Assembly: GCA_022828595.1 (NCBI GenBank)
Contig: JAKGHH010000007.1
Span: 34,782,356 to 34,846,355 of the forward strand
Length of the DNA stretch: 64,000 nucleotides
Direction of reading: 5' to 3'
Source of the DNA: Nelumbo lutea
Taxonomy: Eukaryota > Streptophyta > Magnoliopsida > Proteales > Nelumbonaceae
The position numbers were made by a program, and so were the translations under genes. Position 1 is the stretch's first letter; each line of letters opens with the position of its first letter. The notes below the pieces were generated by a model, which saw nothing but the letters and a program-made list of their open reading frames with translations, searched no databases and was not told where the DNA came from. Below are positions 11,375-26,575 of this stretch, piece by piece.

Positions 11375-11655
11375 TAAGGGTGTCAATTGGACTGGATTTG
11401 GTTTTATTAATCCAATGTGAATCAATTCAAATCCGATGAATATTTTTAGACCCTTTTGGACCGGTCCAATTCAGAGCCCTGGTCCATTGACAACTATATT
11501 CTTATCTTCTATCAATGGGCAGACAATGGCTCAATCCAACCAAATTCAATATAAATTCATTTCGGAAGGACCAGGTCCAATCCAATCCAGTAAATCCTAT
11601 GGACAATTAAATCTGGGCTGGTCCAATTCAATGTACCGGTCCGTTGACATCCTTA
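11375..11655. repeat. GGTCC-rich MITE-like element
   Basis: Left end TAAGGGTGTCAATTGGAC; the right end reads in reverse as TAAGGATGTCAACGGACC. The interior alternates GGACCGGTCCAATTCAAT-type words in both orientations. The inverted ends and TAGGG-type start are hAT-like, but no clean 8-bp target duplication is seen. ORFs across it are composition artefacts. Confidence 0.5.
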
Positions 11656-12063
11656 GGTACGAGGACCCTGTCAACACCAAATACTTCCATGCGGATTGCA
11701 AATAAAAGGATACAGCCCTCACAATCACCGTCTGACTCATTTCTCTTCTTTCCTCTCATTCTCACCTTGTTTAATGGTTTAAATATATTTTTTTGGGACG
11801 TCGTCAATATTACTGTTACCAAAGGTTGCAACCATAAAGCAATGAAGAAACTTTTGGCAAAACTAACATAATTATTACTAAATAAAAACTGTAAGTTGCA
11901 TGTGATTGACGAAGTTGTAAAGTTCTAAAACGGGCCAGCATTCTAAAATCCAATATAAATGTGCAAAGAGAAATATAAGCGTTGATCCAAAAAGAACTCT
12001 AAGGCAGCACTAAATTAGATGTACAACACCCAAAACTTTCTTCTAAAATTTTATAAGGTAATT
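11656..12063. other. 3' flank of RPL5, nothing else recognised
   Basis: Lies downstream of the RPL5 stop and presumably includes its 3' untranslated region. No separate gene is visible. Confidence 0.4.
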
Positions 12064-15479
<3,416 letters not shown>

Positions 15480-15550
15480 TGCTGTTGTTCCTCGATGTGC
15501 AGCTAGGTTTTTCGCGCAGAGAGGGAGAACGACGGCAGAGAGAGCGAAGG

Positions 15551-15570
15551 TATATAAATATAAACCCTAG
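15551..15570 (-). promoter_or_regulatory. RPL5 core promoter: TATA box and telo-box
   Basis: On the minus strand TATTTATATA (15560-15551) lies about 72 bp before the ATG, a suitable TATA box. The adjacent AAACCCTAG on the plus strand (15562-15570) is a telo-box, and a second telo-box-like AGGGTTTTAG lies near 15624-15633. Telo-boxes are common in promoters of plant translation-machinery genes, which fits RPL5. Confidence 0.6.
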
Positions 15571-15639
15571 AATCAGATCAGAGAGAATAATCGACGGCTA
15601 CGATTTGCCTACTCAAAGTTCTCAGGGTTTTAGATGGTA

Positions 15640-17242
15640 CGATGGGCATTTTGGTCATAAAAGATACAACTTTTGTCAAACTACCACTTTATCCTCCGCT
15701 TTTTATCAAATTTACCTAACACAAAACCATGAATACCTTGCCGAGTATAACTCGGATAGGATGAAAAACCGTTTTGACTTTCGAGAGCAGATTCGCTTAA
15801 CACACCTCAGATCTGCTACCAATCAAAAGCTTCCAACAATATATCCCCCAACACCCTACCAATATCATCTACCACCCTTTATCTGTACATGACAGATTTC
15901 ACTTTTATGGTAGACCTCAAATTCATAGTGAGATGTGTGGTGTTAGATCAAATTGATAGTGTTCAAAACATGTTCCCAATGTACAGTGCAATGGCCTGTT
16001 GGTAAGTGTTGAGAGTCTGTTGGTAACATGTCACTATGCCATTATTATTCCCCAAATCGAGAATACCTGGACAAATATAAGAATATTAATTGGGACCCAT
16101 GCGAAAATGATTTTCAAATTAATAAATCTACATTATTTTACATTTTTGTTTACTTATTTATCTTAGTTTCTAATTTCGTTATTGTTAGATGTTTATGTAT
16201 TAATTTTTCTTTTAAAAATCCATGCTTGTTTTCCTCGAGAACCTCTTACAATTGAAGCATTTTTCCATTTTTTACCCACCAATCTTATCTATTTATTAAT
16301 GCTTTTACTTATCTCTAATTAAATTAATTAAGTCTACCAAGTTAAGTGAATTAGTTAATTAGTTAATCATTTTATTAGTTAGTTATAAACCTATTTATGA
16401 GCTGGCGTCAAGTTTGACTTTTGCCAAAATTTGAATGGGGCCCGGCCTGAAGACCGTTGAACATAGTGTAAGTCAGGCCTGAAGCCCGGCCCATGAACAT
16501 GTATAATTAGCTAAGTATTTAGTTACTATTTTGGATTTTCTCTATTCACTAATATATTAATATATTTCTAAATAAGTCAACCAAGTTTAGCAAGTTAATT
16601 ATTACTAAACTTTTTTTATTTACGAATACTAAATAATTACTAATATTATATAATATTATGCACTATATTCTATATTATTCATTTTCCATATATTATCAAT
16701 AGGCTATTAACCTACACCGGTCTCATAGACACATCCCATCATGTATCAAGAACATCTCCCATGCGGAGCAGATCCCGATTCTGATAGTCTATGGGTTGTT
16801 GGAAATGGGTCAACAACAATCCACTAACTTCCTTTTCCTCATTCGATTAAGAATGCGAGTTCCTCTGAAACCATATGGAATACAATGTAACAACAAATGT
16901 TGAAGTCATTACTTTGTGGGTGACATTTTAAACCATTTTCACATTCACGTTTAAATGATATGTCACAACTTACAACACTCTATTCTCTTTCACAAAGCAT
17001 GAAGACCAAGTGCAAACTATATTACACAAGTAGAGAATGAGAAACTTGCAGCAAATCCTAGAGCCCCTAATCTGAAATAGCAAATGTTGAAACCCTTTTG
17101 GGTTTTGTAACATTCAAAGTGGAACCATGTCCTTAAAAACCATAGAAACCATTAAAATATAAAACAGAAATTAACAACATACAAACAAGATGTGCAACAT
17201 ATAGAAACTAAGGATGTAAACTTCATCAAGAAGAGTAGAAGG
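15640..17242. other. Intergenic DNA, mostly unrecognised
   Basis: AT-rich. 16430-16495 holds a small GC-rich patch with GGGCCCGGCCTGAAG and GCCTGAAGCCCGGCCC, a fragment of a MITE-like end. The 137-codon ORF at 15479-15892 overlaps the RPL5 promoter on the opposite strand and has no domain. Confidence 0.4.
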
Positions 17243-17620
17243 TAGGGGTGTCAATTGGATTGAATTTGGTCCATTACAAATGGACCAGGTCCAATCCAAT
17301 GAATATTTTTTGTCATTTTAAAATGTATGGACTGTCTAATCAATTCAAATTTGTTTTAATTTAGATGAATTCTAATCCAAACTGGTCTATTGACACCTAT
17401 ATTCTTATCATCTATCAATGGACTAGATATTGGCTCAATCCAACACAATCCAATATAAATTTATTACAAATGGGCCAAGGTCCAATCCAATCCAATAAAT
17501 ACTTTGGACCATTAAGTTTAGACTGGTCCAAATCAATATGTCTTGTTGGTCCATCCAATCCATCTAAATTGATTTTGGTTTGGATGGGTCTAGTCCAAAA
17601 CTGGTCCATTAACATCCCTA
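17243..17620. repeat. GGTCC-rich MITE-like element, longest copy
   Basis: Left end TAGGGGTGTCAATTGGAT; the right end read in reverse is TAGGGATGTTAATGGACC, giving inverted ends of about 18 bp. The interior repeats CCAATCCAAT and GGACC words. The 8-bp flanks GTAGAAGG and GTATGGTA do not match well, so insertion class stays open. The interior shares phrases with 11375, 20191 and 10335, for example TTCTTATC followed by TATCAATGGAC. Confidence 0.55.
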
Positions 17621-18358
17621 GTATGGTACTAAAAAGCAAAGAGGGTCTTCATTTGATCTCAATTGCATATCAGGGAGTCCCATCCAATTCTTTGATCACC
17701 AATTGCTTCCCTTCTTATTAAGCCACCACAGCTTTGCATTGTATGACCCTAACTAGCTGTGCTTGACATCTCCAACTCTCTTCCTTCAAAATCCTTCCTA
17801 TGGTTTACCACTTTTACCCATGGCAATAGCAAATAGAAGAGAGGTGAGAGATCATTATATTTGTTTTTTATTTTCCAATGGTGGTTCTCTTTTTTTAAGC
17901 TTCAAGTTTTGCTCCACGGTGATTTTTGAGCTGATAATGCAATGTTTTGAGATTCCATAACGAAATTAACATTTTTTTTTCTAAAATGTCTTAATTATGG
18001 TGGTATTTTGAAAGGCGAATCATCTCTTTCCATTGATTGGTGCTTTAATGAGTCACACACAGATACATGAGATACGTATGAGGGTGTTCACATCCCTCAT
18101 TGCTTGTGATTCGCCACTAATGCATATAACATGGAATTATGTAGGATTAAAAAACCAAAATCTGAAAAACATAAAAAAAAGAGAAAAGCGCTAGACACAA
18201 CATTGATCTACTTTTAGGGTATTTTGGTTAATTGAATTATTTCTAACTCCTATAAATACCCTTGCCATCCAGCACTCTCATCACAATGTTAGCCCTATAT
18301 GTTTTGATGATAACAAACTCATTAAGAGTACTAGTGAATGTGCTAAGTGTCCAATAGT
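17621..18358. other. Intergenic DNA, nothing recognised
   Basis: No coding exon or element boundary is evident. An ORF at 17763-17960 has no support. Confidence 0.4.
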
Positions 18359-18868
18359 ACCAAGTTAATCCTATTAAGCCAAAATAGCGAATAAATCACT
18401 GAGGGGGCATTCTTTTTTTGGATTTTGAGAGGAGGAAAGTTGGTCAATGGGATTTTGGTTCCCATTGACCAAGAATCCCCTGTTCTTTTTTTCATATTTA
18501 TGTGTGGACTAGTGAAAGTTTATTTTCCTAGGTATCACTTATCCACATCTCCTAGGTGGGTAAATAACTTTTCCACGTAGGGGGAAAGTTGCCAACACTT
18601 GAATGGAACAAAAATGCCCCTTTTAATAATGGATTTTTATGGCTAAAATTGTCATTGCTTTATTTAAATGAGAAATAAAAGAACATGGGTAAATGTACTT
18701 ACCCGAATAAGTGTTTCCTAGGAAAAACTTACTCAGGTAATTGCATTTACCCGGGTATCTAAGTAATTTATCGAAAAGCGAACGGGGTCTAAAAGGAATC
18801 AAAGTACCAAGTTAATCCCATTAAGCCAAAATAGCAAATAAATCACTAAAAGGAATCAAAGTTTGAAT
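18359..18868. repeat. Element bracketed by a 46-bp direct repeat
   Basis: ACCAAGTTAATCCTATTAAG... (about 46 bp) at 18359 recurs at about 18807, and AAAAGGAATCAAAGT occurs twice around 18790-18868. Between them lies about 400 bp whose ends (GGGGGCATTCTTTTTTTGG, and CGAAAAGCGAACGGGGTC on the right) resemble MITE ends. The simplest reading is a small element plus a local duplication of its target. Confidence 0.4.
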
Positions 18869-20190
18869 GAAGTGATTTAGAAAGCTAACAATCTACTTAT
18901 GACTCTCCAAACAAAAAAATGGTTGCTACCAAATAACTGAAAAAGAAGGAGCATTAAGTTCCAAGTTCTACATTGTGTGTCATGTTTCTAAGACTCGATA
19001 AAATCATATGCATGAAAATGCATTCTACGGGCTTAAACTGGTAAAATTTGGTTAACTAACCTAACCTTAAAGACGGATGACTAGTAATAAGGTTGGCTCT
19101 TAGGTGTTCATAGACTCATTTGTAAATTTCACAATAGAAAATCTAAAAATGGAGGCCTAAGAAAATGATTTATAGACCTTTGGAACCAATATCTCTAAGT
19201 TTCTAAGGATGTGGACAATGAGTAATTAACTACTAATAATCCAAGTGTATGATAATATGCCCAACATTATATTTGAGAATATATTGCATGAATCACATCT
19301 TCCCATACTTATTTTGTAACGAGCTTTGCTTTACCTTAAGGAAAACCACATTATCCCAGATATGAAGGGGGAAGATAATGCATGTTGTCCACACCAATTC
19401 CTTTGTTGATAGCTCTTTTGCATAACATACAAGCAAACAATTCCATTTCTTTGACATGAAAATAAAAAAGAGAGAGAACTGTCCAAATTACAAAGTGAAA
19501 ATTCTCATCTATTTGGGAACAAGAAGAGAATATATTTTCTTCTGAATACTCTTCTCTAATTCTACAACCAATACCAATACAAGAACATGGTCAACTAGCA
19601 CATATGAATGATGAGAATATCTCACCCTTAATAATAAGAAATAGGCTTTTACATGTTGTTCCCATCTGTAAATATTTATATAAGGGGGAGAGGTTGGTTT
19701 TTGTTGTTGTGGCTCCATTCCCACTTGTTGTGATTTTCTATATCTTTTTCTCTTATTGCAGCCCTTTCTTCCTCTGATAGTTAAAGAAATCCACTAAAAC
19801 ATGAAATTCCTATTATTCTCTTATGCACTTTTTCCCCTACATGTTTTACTTTATATGATAGTAAAACCTAGTAGATCAATGTTGTTTAGAGATCTTTTTG
19901 TTTCACCAAAAAATTCACATATATCTTTCCTCAAGTAAGAGAAAGAAAATAACCAAGTGCTTCCAGCTGCCTAATTTCCCCTACTTAAGTAGTGCAATCT
20001 CCAAATGTTGGGTTTTTTTCTCTATTTGTTCAAGTCAATAAGGTAGAATTCAAACTAAAAACAACCAACGACTTTATGACACATAGGCTTTAGCTCTACT
20101 ATTGGGCTAATGGACCCAGACTAGCCCATTCATACAGTTGCTTATTGTTATTTGACAAACAAATTACATTTCCTTGGAAATAAATGTAAG
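18869..20190. other. Intergenic DNA, nothing recognised
   Basis: AT-rich with only short spurious ORFs. No exon, RNA gene or clear repeat boundary found. Confidence 0.45.
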
Positions 20191-20476
20191 TAGGGGCGTC
20201 AATTGAGCTGGATTTGGTCCAATCTGATCTAGTCCGATGTAAGTCTGTTATAAATGGACCAGGTCTAATCCAATCCAATGAATGTTTTGGACCAGTTTGG
20301 ACCGGTCCAATTCAATGTCCGAACCATCCAATCTGTTCAAATTCATGTTGATTTAGATTGGTTTCAATCCAAACCTGGTTCATCGACACATATATTCTTA
20401 TCTTATATCAATGGACCAGATATTGGCTTAATCCAACCCAATCCAATATAAATTTGTTACAGATGGACCAGGTCAT
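20191..20476. repeat. GGTCC-rich MITE-like element, right end missing
   Basis: Starts TAGGGGCGTCAATTGAGCTGG and continues with GGACCAGTTTGGACCGGTCC, ACATATATTCTTATC and ATGGACCAGATATTGGC, matching the interior of the copy at 17243. It stops around GGACCAGGTC without the expected inverted end, so the right part is deleted. Confidence 0.5.
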
Positions 20477-20876
20477 GTTGTAGCAGATTTGCTATACCAA
20501 AGGCAAGAGGGATATCTATTTGTTTAATCGAATAATTTAACAGCCCCATCCAATTCCACTCCCAAACAATAAATAATTCTATAATGATAAAATAGAAAGA
20601 AAAAAAATCGATTAGAAAACATTCAGATTTGTTTGTTTACAAATCTTGAGAGAGGTCTAGTATCGATACTTTGAACATTGGCTAGCACTAACAGGAATGA
20701 GCCTTTGTTCGCCCAACAACCATTTCTATGCTATGATCAGCTCAGTCCAAGTTCATTTGGCCCAGTTGTATATGCTCCCATAAATGGGTTTTAATCTTCC
20801 CACTCAAATTCCAACTATTTGAAACCATCTAAACATATCTTTCTTACCAATTGTGTTTGTATGGAATTGAAAACAG

Positions 20877-20993
20877 ATTGGCATGCGTAAAGATGAACAC
20901 CTTAAAAAATACCCCAATGCAAAGTTGATAGGCCTTGGAATTGGTGATACCACTAATCCCATACTAGACATCATCACATTCAACTTGGCTGAG
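20877..20993 (+). pseudogene. Orphan exon of an LL-diaminopimelate aminotransferase/ALD1-like gene
   Basis: A 117-bp open exon with an acceptor (AAAACAG) before it and a GTAAGA donor after it. It encodes [19 protein letters not shown] followed by [11 protein letters not shown]. The block LGIGDTT-x-PI is the diagnostic N-terminal signature of plant DAP aminotransferases (lysine synthesis, AGD2) and of ALD1 (pipecolate synthesis in immunity). The usual E after DTT is N here, and the usual TSAMA is TFNLA. No preceding or following exon of this roughly 400-residue PLP enzyme is found within several kb, and a stop follows soon if the donor is ignored. I therefore call it a relic exon, either left by gene decay or captured by a transposon. 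Confidence 0.75.
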
Positions 20994-21815
20994 GTAAGAA
21001 ACGACTATGAATCATGACTTGTAAGCCAATTGTTCAGGTTGGTTAACACTCATAAGTTTAATTGGCTATGGTCTTTTAGGCACCTAGAAGTCCAATTGGG
21101 TTTAGTGGAATTCTAAGGAGGTTCCATGAGGAGAAGATACCTAGGTTTGACCAAACCTCTATTAAAGTCTTTGTGTACTAGTTTTACTTTCCTACAATCT
21201 TTTACTTTATTTAGTCATCTTTATTTATTTGATTGTTATTTGCATTGCATTGATTAGAACACATACACACAATCTTCCACTCCACCAAGTTTGCATTTAT
21301 TAGTTTTAGAAGGCATTAGTTGGGGGAAATCCTTTTTAGTATCCAATTTACCCCTTTTGGGATAGGCTATTTGGGAAAAACACACCAATTTTCATACTCT
21401 CCCATACTTTCATGTAGTTACATATGCTCATGTATTCTCTCATACACTCTTATAATCTATTTGTTTCTTGCTTCCCAGTGCATAATTCTCAATTTTATTC
21501 ATATTTCAACAAGGAAAATGCTTGCTAAAGTGTCATAAGTTAGCAATTTAGAAGATTTGAAAGTTTCATCAGTTGAAATCAAGTTGGGAGTTTGGATCGT
21601 AAGATTGGTAAGTGGCAATTAATTTTCATTTATAGGGTTTCAATATTTCAAAATTATAAATGATTAATTCCTCTCAAAATCCCTTTTTTTATAGCTTTAG
21701 TCTAGATGATGTCGTCATACTACAATACCACCGATATGGGTGTGATTGGTATTGTTGCTAATGAAGTTTAGACTATGTCAGGGTGGCAAGAGAAAAAACT
21801 AATGAAGTCTAGACT

Positions 21816-22001
21816 ATGTTTAAGAAAATGTTGACAGTAAAAGAGAAAACAAAATGTAAAAGTGATTTTAGTTATAGTAACAAAGGTGGCCTTAGCTCTT
21901 TATGCAGACACATGGCCAGTCATTTAAGAAAAATAATAATGAAAATCAAACCCAAAGTAGGTGTGAGCTTTTTGATATTTTTCAATATTCACAAAAAATG
22001 A
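21816..22001 (+). pseudogene. Possible hAT transposase BED-finger remnant
   Basis: A short frame contains CKSDFSYSNKGGLSSLCRHM then ASH. GG-x-SSL-x-RH is typical of the BED-type zinc finger at the N-terminus of plant hAT transposases, but the usual second cysteine is missing and no transposase core follows. At best it is a decayed fragment. Confidence 0.3.
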
Positions 22002-22569
22002 GGCAAGAACTAGCAAAATATATTATACATATTAAACAACCCTTTTATTAGTTGAAGACCCTAGCCTTGAAAAGTATTTACAACAATCCATAAATCTCCA
22101 ATTCAATAAAATTTCTAATATACTATCATAGTAGATGCTTTTAAATTTTTTATTTATATAAACAACATTTTATTTTTACTTTGTCAATTTTTAATTATGA
22201 TGAAATTTCATTTACATCTAATATTTGGACTTCCAAATATAATATTAGTTATATTTGTGTCATAGGGCATTTTATTGACTTTTTTTGGTAAAGGAAGTTT
22301 TATTGATTTAAGATTTTTAAATAGTTTACATATTGAAAGCAAAATTTTTTCTATTAGTTTTGGTTATGCCATTAATAATGGTTCAACTATAAATATTTTT
22401 TAAATCTCAATTAAACCATTTTTAAATGAAAATTTATTCCATATTAAATGTGCATATCACATTTTAAATTTGTGTACAAGAAGTTTTAAAATAAGAAAAC
22501 AAGAATATAAGAACTTCTAGAATAAGAAAACAAGAATATAAATATTTATGTAATAAATAAGGGATAAAA
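22002..22569. other. AT-rich intergenic DNA, nothing recognised
   Basis: Very AT-rich sequence with no gene. Confidence 0.45.
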
Positions 22570-23500
22570 AAAAATTGTATTAGATTTTCAACATAGGTGG
22601 AATTCTACATATAGTATGTTAAATGATTGTATTTCATAGTATTAACAATTACAATAATTAATATAATGAAGCTATAATTTATTAAAAAACAGTATTAACA
22701 ATTACAATATTTATTAATTAATAGTAATTAAATAATTATAGTATTTTATTCATTACCAATATTAACTGTACTTTTAATTAATACATTATTTTTAATAATT
22801 ATATTATTATTAATTAATTAAAAGTATTTATTGAAATACTGAATTTATTAATTAACAGTATTTTTAATTAATACAGTACTTTTAATAATTACAGCATTTC
22901 AATTAATTAACATTATTTATAAAAAAATACTGTATTTAATATTAACAGTATTTTTAATAATTACAGTATTAATAATTAACCGTATTTTACAGTATTTTCA
23001 ATAATTGTAATATTATTAATTAATAGTGTTTATTAAAATACTAGATTTACTAAAAAAGTTAAATATTATTGAAATTATATTTGAAACTGTAAGTAATATA
23101 ATTAAATTTTAAACTTTAATTAAAAGTAATTATATTTAAATTATTATTTAAATATAATTTAAGCTATAAATAGCAGAAAAGTACATTTAATGAACAAAAA
23201 TTAGCCAAGAACATAACCAAAAATAAAGTACCAATAATATTGTATTTATTAAAAAACAGTATTAACAATTACAGTATTTATTAATTAACAATAATTAAAT
23301 AGTTACAGTATAATTTAAATTATATTTTAAATACTATTGAAATTACATTTGAAACTGTAAGTAGTTTGAAACTTTAATTAAAAGTAGTTTTATCTAAATT
23401 ATTTATTTAAATATAATTTAAGATATAAATCGCAGAAAATTACATTTAACGAATGAAAATTAGCCAAGAAGATAACCAAAAATAAAGTACCCATAATTAC
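22570..23500. repeat. AT-rich field with recurring ACAGTATT words and a 0.27-kb duplication
   Basis: Words such as TTAACAGTATTTTTAATTAA and ATTACAGTATT recur many times between 22670 and 23300. A block beginning TTTGAAACTGTAAGTA and running through AAAATTAGCCAAGAA to AAAATAAAGTACC occurs at about 23070-23233 and again at about 23338-23490, so a unit of about 266 bp is duplicated in tandem. No coding capacity. Confidence 0.6.
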
Positions 23501-23759
23501 CAAAAATTATCCAAAACATTACTAAAAATGGATTAACATGATTTCCAATAAATATTATAAATTACCAAAAATTTAAAAATATAACCATTTAAATTACTTT
23601 TTGAAAATATATACTAATTATTAATAATCTTCAAGAAGTAAATGCGATTAGTTCATATAATATTACAATGGAAAATAGAAAAAAAAATATTTAATATTAT
23701 GTATTTTCATTATTTCACTCACTCAACACAGCCGGTGCATCGTACGGGTCCCACTAGTA

Positions 23760-23900
23760 CTTATTAACATGGGCGCTGGAAAAGACGAAGACAAAGCTGC
23801 GCAAAGGATTTAGGGTGAGACTGTGAGAGACGAACTGGTAGATCCCTCTTCTTGTTCTTCTTCGGTTTTTCGTTCTTCTTCTCATTCATAATGTTCTGTT
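23760..23900 (+). promoter_or_regulatory. Possible promoter/5' UTR exon of GRXS15
   Basis: A local rise in GC content after 1.7 kb of AT-rich DNA, with a 5' UTR-like stretch from about 23770 (GCGCTGGAAAAGACGAAGAC) and candidate donors at AGG/GTGAGAC and CTG/GTAGAT. The GRXS15 start codon at 30339 lies in an exon with a clear acceptor (CCATGCAG at 30248-30255), so a non-coding 5' exon must lie upstream and this is the best candidate seen. Transcript data would be decisive. Confidence 0.3.
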
Positions 23901-24499
23901 CGGTAGAGCTCTGCTAGATTAAATATTCTATAGTATATTGAAATTGAACCAAACCCTTGCTGATTCAAACAACCGATTCGGCAGTTTTGTTCTTTTTTTT
24001 CATGACTACGATGCCCTGTTGGGCAGTTATATTTTGCTGCTATTTACAATAAAAAAAAGCCTTACTAGATTAATGTCGCTTCCATCTTAATGAATATTTT
24101 GGGCACAACGTATTGAACGTCGGAGGTACTTATTTGCAAACTAATTTGCAATTGTCTTTTGGAGAATATGATCTTTTTTTTTTTTTTTTTTTCTAGCCAA
24201 TGTTTGGTACCGTTCAGCAATGAGATGACATCGGATGAGTTTCGTTAAGTTTGCTATGTTCAATCAGTAGCCAAATGAGTAAAATGACATTAAATGTGTG
24301 CTTCTTTTTTGTAGTAGTTTATAATTCTTTAGTAAACATGGCCACTATCTCATAATGAAGCTCATTAGGAAGAACATGTCAAGAGCTACTTGACTGTTGT
24401 ATTAAGCGGTACAAGTAAGAAACTAATTACAGAACAAATTGCAAACAATGTAAAGAAAGTGAAAGGAAACAAGATGTAGTACTTTAGCAAGACTTGGGT

Positions 24500-25358
24500 A
24501 AGGGGGATGTAGGGGTTGGTGGGTTTTGGCCAATGGGAGAACCCAAAATGGGATTTTGGTTTAATCAAGGTCAAATAAGAGATATTTTTAATGAAACTTG
24601 ATGGGCGGATAGTTTTAGGCATCTGGAACTTGGTGGTGATGTTTGATTTGTTTAAAGGTGTGTCATATGGGTAGAATTAAAGTTTCAGGTTTTTGGCCAA
24701 TGGGGAAGGCTAGAATGGACTCTTAGTTTGATGAAGGGCCAAATTAGAGAGATTTTGGATGAAATTTAATGGGTGGATATTTTTAAGTTATTTGAGTTCA
24801 CTAATAGTGTCTGATTGGTATGGAGTAGTCATACAAACGCAGATTTAAAGCTCCAATTTGGCTAATGAAGAAGACTGGAATGGTATCTTGTCTTGTTAGG
24901 GTGCCAAATGGGGAAGATCTTGAGTGAAATTTAGTGGAAGGTATTTTAAGGTGTCTGGGACTTGATGAAAAGGAATGATTTTCAATTAGGTGGGTAGGAT
25001 GGGTGGCGTGGTTACGTAAAGGATTTAAGGCTAAAATTGATTGGCCAATCAAGGGTTTTGAAATGAAATCTAGGTTGGTTCATGGGTCAAATGAAGGAGC
25101 TTTGACATGAGATTTCATAGGATGGTAGATATTAGGTCATTGGTGTGTTGAATGGGACTTGATGAAAAAGAATGATTTTCAATCAGGTGGGTAGGATGGT
25201 TGATGTGGTTATATAAAGGTTAAAGGGTTTAAGGCTAAAATTGATTGGCCAATCAAGGGTCTTGAAATGAAATCTGGGTTGGTTCATGGGTCAAATGAAG
25301 GAGCTTTGACATGAGATTTTGTAGGATGGTAGATGTTGGGTCATTGGTTTGTTGAATG
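24500..25358. repeat. G/T-rich minisatellite of 165-200 bp units
   Basis: Two clear units of about 197 bp start GGGACTTGATGAAAA at 24957 and 25154 and share GGTGGGTAGGATGG, ATTGATTGGCCAATCAAGGG and GGTTCATGGGTCAAATGAAG. Three older units with TTGGCCAATGGG-type starts at about 24525, 24692 and 24857 share TTTTGGATGAAATTTAATGG-like text. The plus strand is strikingly poor in C. Confidence 0.7.
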
Positions 25359-26219
25359 GGTAGTTTTAGGGTCTCAAAGTGTTAACTAATTAGAATTACT
25401 AGAATGGAATCTTTATAAAAAAATACTATAATGGAATCTAAGGTGAAGAGGGTGTAAGATATTGGAATTTGGGGCTGAGGTTTGGTATGAAGGGGTATTC
25501 TGAGGTTCTATATCAAGTGGTTGGGCCTAATTAGGTGATAGATATGTGCTTGATCAAGGTTGTCAGATCGGAAACTAATGAGAGAAATGATGGAAGATGG
25601 ATATGGTGGATATGGTAATCTTTGGGTGTGGGTTGATGTTGGACTTGATTTCAATGTCCTAGTGATAGTGGTATGGTATGATCTGAAGATTTGAAGCCAC
25701 ATGATGTGAATTTGATCTTTTATTGGCTTTTTTGATCTTGATCTTTGGAAAGGTATGGCATAAGATTTAACAGTTGATCTTTGGAGTCTAATTATGAAAT
25801 TTGGTGTGTAATCGAATTTTGGTTCCTTGGTTTAAATGGTGATGTCTTGTTAATTGATTGGGGGTTAGGGGTATCAAATTTCATTGGTCCTATTGATTAG
25901 GGCCATTGAAAGAAAATCATATGAGTCTGGCTAGGGTTCTATTGAATAGGGACATCAAAAGGGAATCAAATGGGTTTGGATGAGTTTTTTAGGCAATTTT
26001 TGGGGTTGTTTTTGGAGATTTGAAGAGGGTTTTGAGGATCGGAACTCAGTGTTTTGAAGTAGTTTTCATGGTTTAATTTCGTGTTGTCTCAGTGTTTCAT
26101 TTTAGGCTTTGAAGGCTGATTTTTAAGGTTTTGCCTGAGCCATTCAAGGTGTATATTTTAGGACAAATGGACTGCATTTTAAGGGGTTTTTGTGTTTTAG
26201 TGGCTGGAAGGTTAAATTT
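25359..26219. other. G/T-rich unique sequence, no gene
   Basis: Continues the C-poor, G/T-rich bias of the neighbouring minisatellite to about 26.2 kb. It may be part of the long 5' intron of GRXS15. No exon recognised. Confidence 0.4.
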
Positions 26220-26575
26220 GTGTTTTTAGAGAAAGCTAAAGAAATGGGGATTACTAAGCTGATTATTGAAGGTGATTCAAATGTAGTTGTGGGCTGGCTG
26301 AAAAAAAGGGGGAAGGGATCATATGGAGGTTAAGGAATGAATTCAGGGGTTTCAAGCAGGTTTCTAAAGACATGATGGTCCAAATAAGGTGGATAAGGAG
26401 ATCTGCAATCAGTTTGGCTGATGGTCTTGCAAAGCAAGGAGCTCAAAGACAATCTGTGTTCTGGGCAATTCTGTAAATAGTGAATAGTTACTGTTTGTGC
26501 TTTGTTTTGTGCCCACAACTCTTTGTTGTATCTCTAGTTTTTAATCTAATGAATCAATTGTGTTGCTGATAAAAA
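26220..26575 (+). mobile_element. LINE 3' end with RNase H remnant
   Basis: EKAKEMGITKLIIEGDSNVV then VGWLKK and, after a one-base frameshift at the A/G run, RRSAISLADGLAKQGA. This is the C-terminal half of a plant RNase H-like domain (E/D-S-x-x-V-V and the final A-D-x-L-A-K). It is followed by a 3' tail ending GTTGCTGATAAAAAAAG. It is a truncated, dead LINE copy. Confidence 0.6.
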
